From Lachnospiraceae bacterium (GTDB lineage: Bacteria; Bacillota; Clostridia; Lachnospirales; Lachnospiraceae): 64,000 nt of DNA. The DNA is taken from NCBI GenBank assembly GCA_910575005.1, contig CAJTCL010000005.1, forward strand, positions 62,001 through 126,000, read 5' to 3'. The notes under the pieces are model-generated. The model saw only the letters and a list, made by a program, of their open reading frames with translations, was not told where the DNA came from and searched no databases. This document shows, piece after piece, positions 1 through 7,242 of this stretch; position 1 is the stretch's first letter, and each line of letters begins with the position of its first letter. The position numbers were made by a program, and so were the translations under genes.

Positions 1-440
1 TGATTTCTGGCTCGTTCAATCTTTAGCACCTCACAGAGATAATCCAAAGATTTCTTTTCCACTTGAGGAAGAAACTTTCGTGCCAGCTTCAAAGTATCTA
101 CTGCTTCTTTTTCTAATACTATTCCATGATTGACGGTATACTGTTTTAAAAAACTATAATCATAGATAATATTATGTCCCACCAACGGCAGATCTTTCGC
201 AAATTTTAGAAATCCTTCCACTGCCTCACCAGTATCACTGCCTTGTTTTGCCATCTGATTGGTAATCCCTGTCAAACTTATAATTTCCTCCCGCAGCTCC
301 ATCCTTGGATTGACCAAACGTTGATATGTCTCACTCACGATTCCTTGCTCTACTTTTACAGCACCAATTTCTAAAATACGGTCTGTGCGGGCGTGCAATC
401 CTGTCATCTCCAGATCGACAGCTACATATGCTTCCAACAT
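1..440 (-). CDS. DnaQ/PolC-type 3'-5' exonuclease, partial
   Basis: Runs off the left edge, so only the first 146 codons are visible. The protein has the DEDDh exonuclease pattern: motif I DLEMTG at residues 9-14 (Asp9, Glu11) and motif II GHNIIYD ending at Asp94. The third motif, with the catalytic His and last Asp, lies outside the window. Such stand-alone proteins resemble the epsilon proofreading subunit or the PolC exonuclease domain and trim DNA or RNA 3' ends in the cytoplasm. Its ATG shares one base (TAATG) with the stop of the upstream radical SAM gene, so the two are probably co-translated. The family call is firm; the exact role, replication or repair, cannot be decided from this part. 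Confidence 0.85.
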   Translation of the reverse strand, partial: MLEAYVAVDLEMTGLHARTDRILEIGAVKVEQGIVSETYQRLVNPRMELREEIISLTGITNQMAKQGSDTGEAVEGFLKFAKDLPLVGHNIIYDYSFLKQYTVNHGIVLEKEAVDTLKLARKFLPQVEKKSLDYLCEVLKIERARN

Positions 441-2146
441 TATATTCCCTCCACACGCACTGTCGTTGCCTGCCCAGTAAGCGCATCTCTTTCCTGATAA
501 CAAAACAGGTAAAAACTCTGTGTTTTATTTTTGTCAGGATAGGCTGTCAATGTTTTGACCTGCCTAATGGTCTCCATATCATACCAAAAAGGTTCCAAAT
601 GGGACAACTTTCCTTTCTTACAGTATACTCTAAAAACATCTTTAAATGTTGAAAGTTCAGGCGCCCAAACGGGACGGCTCTTCATATTTTCGCGTTGATA
701 CAGATCAAATGTCAAGGTTTCCTGATATAATTCTCGATGAGAAGCATCATTTTCTTCTATATAATCCAACAAAATCTCACAACGACGCATTCTAGAATGG
801 CTCATAGCCAGCAGGCCATGTCTCTCATAAAATTCTCCCAATTCTAAAAACAACGCAAAGGGATTCTTCTTTGTCAGCTCCAACACTTTGATGGTCAATG
901 CAAATTGTCCGCTATTATAATACACCTCCAGCATTTCCTCCACCAGCTTAATCTTTAAAATCTCCTCATAAGTAATCCAGCGGGTAGTGCGCACTTCATA
1001 AGGCGGATATTCCTGAAATACCAAGCCATACTCTCCTTGACGTCGATACATCTTTGAACCCTTTAACACTTTTAAAAAGCCAAGCTGAAGCTGCTGTGGC
1101 TTCATGGCGTACACCTGTCGGAAAGATTCTGCAAAAGTCTCAAATCCCTCTTTGGGAAGTCCGGCAATCAAATCTAAGTGCTGATGGACATTTCCAGCCT
1201 GGCATATCTGTGCTGCCACCATTTCCAACCGCGACAGATTCATTGTGCGGTGAATCTCCTGTATCGTTGGCTCATAAGTAGATTGAACACCAATTTCAAA
1301 CTGAATCAATCCTGGTCTGAAAGAAGCAATCAATGTCAGCTCTTCTTCTGTCAATAAATCTGCTGAGATCTCAAAATGAAAATTAGTGATACCATTATCG
1401 TGCTCTTTCAGATACTGCCATATCTCTGTGGCATGTCTGTGATTACAGTTAAATGTACGGTCTACAAATTTAACCTGCGGTACTTGATGATCAAGAAAAA
1501 ATTGTAGTTCCTGTTTTACCAATCCCAATGAACGAAAGCGCAGATTTTTTTCAATCGACGAAAGACAATAACTACAAGAAAATGGGCAGCCACGACTGGT
1601 CTCATAATATATGATGCGATTGTTAAAATCCTCTAAATTTGTATAGCAAAATGGTAACTGATCCAAATCCAAGGGCTTTCGCTCAGTCGTTCTCACAAAA
1701 TTCCCATGTATAGTTCGAATCAGAAGTCCCGAAATCTGATACAACTGTGTATCTTTCTGTTCAATATAATATTTACACAATTCCCGAAAGGTTTCTTCCC
1801 CTTCCCCAATCATAACTCCTGTCACCATAGGATAATTGCGCAAAAATACTTCTGACTCATAAGAGACCTCCGGCCCTCCAACCCAGATTGGCACACTGGG
1901 CAGAAGTTTATGAAACTCAGTGATCAATTCCTGCACATAACGAATATTCCAGATATAGCACGAAAAGCAAAGCACATCTGGCTTTTGCTTATAAAGCTCT
2001 TGCAGCAGATACTCCACGCGATGATTGATGGTATATTCTACAATCTGGATATGCTCTTGATAATCTTTTGCATAAGATCTTAGGCTGTATACAGCAAGAT
2101 TAGAATGAATGTATTTAGCGTTAATCGCTGTTAGTAATATTTTCAT
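440..2146 (-). CDS. B12-binding-domain radical SAM protein (DUF4080 type)
   Basis: 568 aa. Residues 1-125 form a Rossmann-like cobalamin-binding-type domain (GGPEVSYE, then GEGEETF), but I do not see the DxHxxG cobalamin ligand motif, so B12 binding is uncertain. The radical SAM core starts near residue 180, with the 4Fe-4S cysteines in CPFSCSYC (Cys187, Cys191, Cys194). A long C-terminal helical extension is typical of the DUF4080 group. These proteins use SAM to start radical chemistry; substrates are unknown for most of this group. It precedes the exonuclease gene with a one-base overlap. The ribosome-binding site upstream of the ATG is weak. Domain assignment is confident, the reaction is not. 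Confidence 0.85.
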   Translation of the reverse strand: MKILLTAINAKYIHSNLAVYSLRSYAKDYQEHIQIVEYTINHRVEYLLQELYKQKPDVLCFSCYIWNIRYVQELITEFHKLLPSVPIWVGGPEVSYESEVFLRNYPMVTGVMIGEGEETFRELCKYYIEQKDTQLYQISGLLIRTIHGNFVRTTERKPLDLDQLPFCYTNLEDFNNRIIYYETSRGCPFSCSYCLSSIEKNLRFRSLGLVKQELQFFLDHQVPQVKFVDRTFNCNHRHATEIWQYLKEHDNGITNFHFEISADLLTEEELTLIASFRPGLIQFEIGVQSTYEPTIQEIHRTMNLSRLEMVAAQICQAGNVHQHLDLIAGLPKEGFETFAESFRQVYAMKPQQLQLGFLKVLKGSKMYRRQGEYGLVFQEYPPYEVRTTRWITYEEILKIKLVEEMLEVYYNSGQFALTIKVLELTKKNPFALFLELGEFYERHGLLAMSHSRMRRCEILLDYIEENDASHRELYQETLTFDLYQRENMKSRPVWAPELSTFKDVFRVYCKKGKLSHLEPFWYDMETIRQVKTLTAYPDKNKTQSFYLFCYQERDALTGQATTVRVEGI

Positions 2147-2352
2147 GGCTCTTTTCCAGTTGAATTTATTTTCACACTATGTTACAATAAATAGATTAGC
2201 TCATGTGCGTATTCTATCACAATCTCTAAATGCTGGCAACTTATTTCACTATTTATACTCACAATCAATAAATCTTGTTATTCTAAGTGGCAAATTTATC
2301 TGACACTTTGTATAAGTTTACAAATATTTCAGCAGAAAAAGAAGGAATTTTC

Positions 2353-2634
2353 ATGAATCAGAAGGAATTTGAACAACTAGCAGAATTATTTAAAATATTC
2401 GGAACTCCCACACGACTGCAAATTTTATATGCATTGATTGATAAGGAAAAATGTGTCTATGACATTGCGCAGGAATTGGGCATGTCTCAAAGTGCTATTT
2501 CCCACCAGCTCAGTATCTTAAAACAAAACCGCTTGGTCAAAAACCGCCGTGAGGGAAAGACGATCTACTATTCCCTATTGGATTCCCATGTCCTTACCAT
2601 TATTGCTCAGGGACTAGACCATATTCGAGAATAA
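2353..2634 (+). CDS. ArsR/SmtB-family metal-sensing repressor
   Basis: 93 aa. I start it at the ATG at 2353, which has GAAGGA seven bases upstream; an in-frame ATG at 2287 lacks a ribosome-binding site. The winged-helix fold is clear: FGTPTRLQILYAL, then recognition helix SQSAISHQLSILKQ and wing REGKTIYYSL. The C-terminal helix carries Asp-x-His-x10-His-x2-Glu, the spacing of the alpha-5 zinc site of SmtB (Asp104, His106, His117, Glu120), so zinc or a similar ion is the likely signal. The Cys in EKCVYD is single, so a typical ArsR thiol site is unlikely. No metal transporter lies next to it, which is unusual for this family. Confidence 0.85.
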   Translation: MNQKEFEQLAELFKIFGTPTRLQILYALIDKEKCVYDIAQELGMSQSAISHQLSILKQNRLVKNRREGKTIYYSLLDSHVLTIIAQGLDHIRE

Positions 2635-2745
2635 TTTATTTATTTCGTCAAATACATCCCCAAATTGGCAATCAGGAAGAAAGCCCCTGTGATCATTGTT
2701 TTTTATTCAGATAGGAAATCCTAAGGAATTCTTATATGATAAAAA

Positions 2746-2778
2746 GGCCGGAAAGCTGTATGCTTAAGCTTTCCGGCT
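2746..2778. terminator. Bidirectional intrinsic terminator
   Basis: GCCGGAAAGCT pairs perfectly with AGCTTTCCGGC around a short loop. T-runs follow on both strands (CTTTTTTACT on plus, CCTTTTTATC on minus). It would end the ArsR-family transcript on the plus strand and whatever reads through the small minus-strand ORF. Confidence 0.85.
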
Positions 2779-2793
2779 TTTTTACTGATACAA

Positions 2794-2958
2794 TTAAAGT
2801 GTGAGATCCTCTACATTTACGCCCAAAGAGGATAATTTAGCAATTGTCACTTTAATATAATAATCAAGCTCACTATTTTCCTTATAACAACAATCTGGTA
2901 AATTGCAAAGATAATATAAAATTTCACTTATAAAATCAACCGTTATACACCTTACCAA
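2794..2958 (-). pseudogene. Possible small ORF or remnant of a minus-strand gene
   Basis: 54 codons open from a TTG at 2958 to TAA at 2794. The translation has a protein-like composition (for example LDYYIKVTIAKLSSLGVNVE near the end) and it stops 16 bases before a terminator in the right orientation, as a real gene end would. There is no ATG and no convincing ribosome-binding site, and I do not recognise the protein. It is most simply the decayed 3' end of a lost gene. Confidence 0.25.
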
Positions 2959-3051
2959 TCATTCATTCCACAACATCACCAAAAAAAACAATTTAAATCC
3001 AGCGCTTTTTAGATGATCTTTTAAATAAACCTTTCTTTACAACTTTTTTTG

Positions 3052-3060
3052 TGCTACAAT
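3052..3060 (+). promoter_or_regulatory. Extended -10 promoter of the GH43 gene
   Basis: TGCTACAAT is a good extended -10 element, with a weak TTTCTT 17 bases upstream as the -35. It lies 79 bases before the GH43 start codon and just ahead of a leader inverted repeat. Confidence 0.45.
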
Positions 3061-3066
3061 GTGCAC

Positions 3067-3106
3067 AAGGCAGATAAAATATAGCCTTATTTTTTCTATC
3101 TGCCTT
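3067..3106 (+). promoter_or_regulatory. Leader hairpin upstream of the GH43 gene
   Basis: AAGGCAGATA (3067-3076) pairs with TATCTGCCTT (3097-3106) around a 20-base loop. The hairpin falls between the predicted transcription start and the ribosome-binding site (AGGGAGG at 3124-3130), and AACTTTTT follows it, so it could act as an attenuator or mRNA stabiliser. If read as DNA it could instead be a wide operator. Confidence 0.4.
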
Positions 3107-3138
3107 AACTTTTTATCAAATACAGGGAGGGATAAGAA

Positions 3139-6100
3139 ATGAAATTGAAAACGTACCTAAAATCTGCAATCGCTGGATTTACTGCGTTTGCAATGGCTGT
3201 GACAATGGTGCCTACCAATGGCTTTGGCAATGTTCAGGCAGCCTCCACCGATGGAGATATGATTCTTCATTGGGATATGACCACAGTTACTGATGATGAA
3301 GGAAAATTAAAGGACTTGACAGGCAATGCTCATCACGGAGTAAAAAATGGTTCTGTCACAAACACAACAATTGAAGGCATTGATGTTCTGGATATGACCG
3401 GAGGTTATGTGGATATTCCTGACGGCACCATTGGCAGCGATGTAACTGAACTTACTGTTAATATGTTGGTGAAAATTAGTGAAAATATTCCTGGAAGCTG
3501 GATGTTTGGCATTGGTTCTTCCAATTCAAAGTATTTATATTTTACAGGCTGCTGCAGTACAAATCAAGGCAGTGTTATGCGCGGCGGCGTTGGCAACGGT
3601 TCTCCTGGATGGAGTCATGAGTCTGTTATTAACGGAACAGAAGCATTAAATAAGGATGAATGGCAGAATGTCACTGTAACCTATTCCGATGGCGGAAAAT
3701 TCATCTTCTATAAAAACGGTGAGAAACAGGCAGAAACTGTTCTATCAGAAGGTGATGCTGGAACATTCACTCTGCAAGATCTGATGACCGCTGGAGATGA
3801 AAGAGATGGTTATATGGGTTGGTCCTTCTATAATACAGGCAGCAAACCCGACCCTAAGTTCCAAGGCAAAGTAGCTGATTTCCGTATCTATGACAAAGCA
3901 ATGTCTGATGCAGAGGTGACAGAATTATCTACAGAAATTGATACTATGCTCAAAAATCTGGCAGATGGTGATTTTTCTGCTGCTGACATTGATCTGTCAG
4001 AGGCCGACTGCCTGGGAAGCAATAAATCCAAAGACAAAATTACTGCTGATTTGACGCTTCCTGCCAAAACCACCATTGGCGGCAAAACTGACAAAGAAGC
4101 TGCGATCTCCAAATGGGTCAGCAGCAAACCAGAAGTAATCGCAAACAATGGTAAAGTGACACGTCCTCTTACAGATGAAACTGTAACAATGACTGCCACG
4201 GTTACACGAGGCGAGGTCAGCATAGATAAAACTTTGACTTTCACTGTATTGGGAGATGCTACTCCCCAACAGTTAGTTGACATGATGGCTGAGCAACTCA
4301 CCATCCCCAATGCCTCCAATATCCGCGGCAATATCACTCTGCCAACTACTGGGAAAATTAAGGGTTCTACAATTACCTGGAAATCCTCAAATGATACCAT
4401 TATCAATTCCAAAGACAATGGAACTATTCTCGCTGGAGTTGTCACCAGACCCGCGGACCAGGATACCAAGGTGACATTGACTGCCACCATCACCTTGGAT
4501 TCTGCAACCAAAGATAAAACCATTGAGTGCAATGTGAAAAAAGCATATGACATGCCGGAAACCACCGACTATATCTTTGCCTATTTCCCATATGCTAATA
4601 TCAAAGATGAACGGATTTACTTTGGTATCAGTGAAGATGGTTTAAATTTTGAGGCATTAAACAATAGCAAATTTGTATTGGAATCTAAACTTGGCACCCA
4701 CGGGCTGCGCGATCCCTTTATTATCCGTTCTACTGAGGGAGACCGCTTCTATCTGATCGCTACTGACCTCACTGTGGCAGGTATTGAACAGGATGGTCAA
4801 AAATATCCTGGCCAGAGTTGGGATGACAACCAGGTAAAAGGCAGCCAGAAGATTATGGTCTGGGAATCCACAGATCTGGTAAATTGGTCAGAGCAGAGAG
4901 AGTGTAAAGTAGCTGTTGACACTGCCGGCTGTACCTGGGCGCCGGAAGCATACTGGGATGACACCATTGGACAGTATGTGGTATTCTGGTCGTCCAAAGT
5001 ATCTGACGACGGAAACAGCAAACAGAGAATATACTATGCTACCACCAGAGACTTCTATAGCTTCTCTCCGGCAAAAGTATGGATTGACACAGAAGTCTCC
5101 GTGATTGATGCCACTGTCATCAAGGTCGGCGAATACTTCTACCGCTATATCAAGAATGAAGATAAAGCTCCAAATAAAATTGGCACTCCAGGCAAGAGAG
5201 TTTACTGCGAACGAAGCAAATCTCTGACTTCCGCTGACTGGGAGCTGGTACATAACAACTCTCTGGATGTCTCCGGCGGTCAGATCGAAGGCCCCACCAT
5301 CTTTAAACTAAACAAAGATGATACTGAAAATGCCAAAAAAATTGCAAAATTAAAAGGTTTTGACCTGACAGGCGATGATATCTACTGCCTGATGGCTGAC
5401 CAAACTGGTGTAACTGTTTTCCCAGGACTTTCTGATGATATCACCAAAGGAAACTTCAATGTTCTTGGCAACAGAAAGAATGAAACTGTCGGCGACACCA
5501 AGATCTACTCTATGCCGGAACCAGACGCCAGCCACGGTACTATTATGCCGATTACCGCTGAAGAACATCACAACCTGATGATGAAATACAACACCGCTTA
5601 TGCCGCAGATGCGCCTGGATTGATTGAAAAGGCAGATGCAGCTGAAAAAGAACTGAACTTAACCACAACAACAGTTACTTCTGACCTGAAACTACCTGCA
5701 AGCACTTCTAATGGCGCGCTGGTAACATGGACTTCCTCCAATGAGAAGGTAATTACCTCCGCTGGAAAAGTAACACGTCCCAAAGACACAGATACAAAAG
5801 TTGTGCTGACTGCAACCATCACGGTAAAAGGCACAGAAGCAGTTCGTGATCAAATCCGCACAAAATCATTTACCGTTACTGTAAAAAAAGCTGAAACTGT
5901 AACACCGCCGCCTGCAATCAAAAAATATACCGTAAAATTTGACACCAAAGGCGGTTCCAAAGTTAATACTCAGACAATAGCAAGCGGCAAAAAAGTAAGC
6001 AGACCAAAGAACCCAACCAAAAAGAATTATTTGTTTGCAGGTTGGTACAATGGAAAGACAAAATACAACTTTAGTAAGCCTATTACCAAAAACCTTACTT

Positions 6101-6420
6101 TGACTGCAAAATGGACTAAAGTAAAGGTAGGAACTGCTAAGATTTCTAGCCTTAAAAATAAGAAATCCAAACAGCTTACGGTTTCTATCAAGAAAGTGAG
6201 TGGGGCGGCTGGATATCAAGTTACTTACTCCACAGATAAGAAATTTAAGAAAGGCAAAAATACCAAAATAGTTTACAGTAAGAAAAATACTGTCACCCTT
6301 AAGAAACTGAAAAAGGGCAAGACCTATTATGTCAAGGTAAAAGCTTATAAACTGGATTCTAAGAAATTAAAAGTGCTTGGTAAATTCAGTGCAGTGAAAA
6401 AAATTAAGATTAAAAAATAA
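3139..6420 (+). CDS. Secreted multidomain GH43-family glycoside hydrolase
   Basis: 1093 aa with a signal peptide (residues 1-35, cleavage after VQAA). Visible order: LamG/concanavalin-like domain (about 36-275), two bacterial Ig-like domains (about 275-465), a five-bladed GH43-type catalytic domain (about 470-800), a third Ig-like domain (about 815-905), an InlB B-repeat/Flg_new module (about 925-990) and a lysine-rich Fn3-like C-terminus. Candidate acidic residues are Asp525 in GLRDPF, Glu603 in TWAPEA and Glu717 in IEGPTI, at the usual base, pKa-modulator and acid positions; Glu instead of Asp at the second is unusual. The family cleaves arabinose- or xylose-containing plant glycans. No LPXTG anchor or membrane segment is seen, so it is probably released or held by charge. 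A single-gene unit with its own terminator. Confidence 0.88.
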   Translation: MKLKTYLKSAIAGFTAFAMAVTMVPTNGFGNVQAASTDGDMILHWDMTTVTDDEGKLKDLTGNAHHGVKNGSVTNTTIEGIDVLDMTGGYVDIPDGTIGSDVTELTVNMLVKISENIPGSWMFGIGSSNSKYLYFTGCCSTNQGSVMRGGVGNGSPGWSHESVINGTEALNKDEWQNVTVTYSDGGKFIFYKNGEKQAETVLSEGDAGTFTLQDLMTAGDERDGYMGWSFYNTGSKPDPKFQGKVADFRIYDKAMSDAEVTELSTEIDTMLKNLADGDFSAADIDLSEADCLGSNKSKDKITADLTLPAKTTIGGKTDKEAAISKWVSSKPEVIANNGKVTRPLTDETVTMTATVTRGEVSIDKTLTFTVLGDATPQQLVDMMAEQLTIPNASNIRGNITLPTTGKIKGSTITWKSSNDTIINSKDNGTILAGVVTRPADQDTKVTLTATITLDSATKDKTIECNVKKAYDMPETTDYIFAYFPYANIKDERIYFGISEDGLNFEALNNSKFVLESKLGTHGLRDPFIIRSTEGDRFYLIATDLTVAGIEQDGQKYPGQSWDDNQVKGSQKIMVWESTDLVNWSEQRECKVAVDTAGCTWAPEAYWDDTIGQYVVFWSSKVSDDGNSKQRIYYATTRDFYSFSPAKVWIDTEVSVIDATVIKVGEYFYRYIKNEDKAPNKIGTPGKRVYCERSKSLTSADWELVHNNSLDVSGGQIEGPTIFKLNKDDTENAKKIAKLKGFDLTGDDIYCLMADQTGVTVFPGLSDDITKGNFNVLGNRKNETVGDTKIYSMPEPDASHGTIMPITAEEHHNLMMKYNTAYAADAPGLIEKADAAEKELNLTTTTVTSDLKLPASTSNGALVTWTSSNEKVITSAGKVTRPKDTDTKVVLTATITVKGTEAVRDQIRTKSFTVTVKKAETVTPPPAIKKYTVKFDTKGGSKVNTQTIASGKKVSRPKNPTKKNYLFAGWYNGKTKYNFSKPITKNLTLTAKWTKVKVGTAKISSLKNKKSKQLTVSIKKVSGAAGYQVTYSTDKKFKKGKNTKIVYSKKNTVTLKKLKKGKTYYVKVKAYKLDSKKLKVLGKFSAVKKIKIKK

Positions 6421-6433
6421 ATAAAACTATAAC

Positions 6434-6475
6434 AAAGCCTCCAAGCCCTTCATTTATGAGGGATTTGGAGGCTTT
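6434..6475 (+). terminator. Terminator-like hairpin after the GH43 gene
   Basis: AAAGCCTCCAA pairs with TTGGAGGCTTT. The loop contains CTTCATTTATGAGGGATTT, which recurs with one mismatch at 25710-25728. The following T-run is short, so termination may be partial. Confidence 0.6.
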
Positions 6476-6642
6476 GCACATGAAACACAATTATGGAACA
6501 ATAGTTTTCTCTTGTGTGAGTTACATTCTTTTGGAAAGTTTTTTATATACAAATTAAAATGACTGTTTTGCACTCTTTTGATTTATAGAATCCCATAGTG
6601 TGAAATTCTTTTTGATCTTTGATAGTTCAAGTCATACTATTA

Positions 6643-7218
6643 TCACAGTATATACCGAGTAATCACTGTTGCTCCGCCTGCAAAAAGTAATGCTCCACCC
6701 AATATATATGCTTTTAATTTATGTTCATACCCCAGACGAAAACCAGTGTACATTCCAACAATCACCGCTGTTATTGTCAACGCCGCCACCAGCAGCAGCA
6801 AAAATAAAAGGCGCTTTCCCAACAATCCAAAGGCAATCCCTGTTAAAAGTGTAAACATACTGCCGCGGATATAACGTACCAAAAATCTTTTTACATCCAC
6901 ATTTTCCACTCTGTGTTCTATAATCTGCTCATTTTTCCAGGCCTTAAGGAATAAACGCAATCCTAGGCAAAGAAAGATTGTCGCCGCAGCCACCTGCCCC
7001 AGAAAGATATCTTGTGAATGCATTCTGTCTCTGCATAGGAGTTTTGATATATAACCGCCAATTCCCAGAAAACCTGCCTGCCCCACTGCCAGAATACCAC
7101 AAAATACTGCAAGCTGTTTCTTCTCAATTTTGGCAACTAAAGCTCCTTGGCACTCCATAGCTCCAAAAACATCCAGAGAGATTCCCAAAAGAATTACTAC
7201 TTCTTCTATCATATCCAT
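6643..7218 (-). CDS. MntP/YtaF-like integral membrane protein
   Basis: 191 aa, almost wholly hydrophobic, with about six predicted membrane helices. The N-terminal SLDVFGAMECQGALVAKI resembles the first helix of the MntP/DUF204 group, where an Asp in the membrane helps manganese efflux, and the second half (from about residue 120) looks like a repeat of the first. The match is distant: I see only one of the usual acidic residues in each half, so manganese export is an inference. It is the last gene of the minus-strand run and follows the heptad-repeat protein by 24 bases, so it may share the transcript of the MMPL transporter. LysE-type exporters are an alternative family. Confidence 0.6.
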   Translation of the reverse strand: MDMIEEVVILLGISLDVFGAMECQGALVAKIEKKQLAVFCGILAVGQAGFLGIGGYISKLLCRDRMHSQDIFLGQVAAATIFLCLGLRLFLKAWKNEQIIEHRVENVDVKRFLVRYIRGSMFTLLTGIAFGLLGKRLLFLLLLVAALTITAVIVGMYTGFRLGYEHKLKAYILGGALLFAGGATVITRYIL

Positions 7219-7242
7219 AACGCTGCTCCTATGCTTTCTGTT

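Larger units (their letters stand above)
2635..3051. other. Intergenic region between arsR-like gene and GH43 gene
   Basis: Holds a bidirectional terminator hairpin (2746-2778), a possible small minus-strand ORF or gene remnant (2794-2958) and AT-rich sequence leading to the GH43 promoter. An 18-codon hydrophobic ORF on the minus strand at 2640-2696 has no usable ribosome-binding site. No RNA gene is recognised. Confidence 0.5.

Noticed and set aside
2640-2696. 18-codon hydrophobic minus-strand ORF (MITGAFFLIANLG start) after the ArsR-family gene
   Set aside because: No ribosome-binding site, no promoter, and a terminator lies between it and any upstream minus-strand transcript.
3888-4565. 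225-codon minus-strand frame inside the GH43 gene
   Set aside because: Shadow of the plus-strand gene; no start site and low-complexity composition from the antisense of Ig-like repeats.
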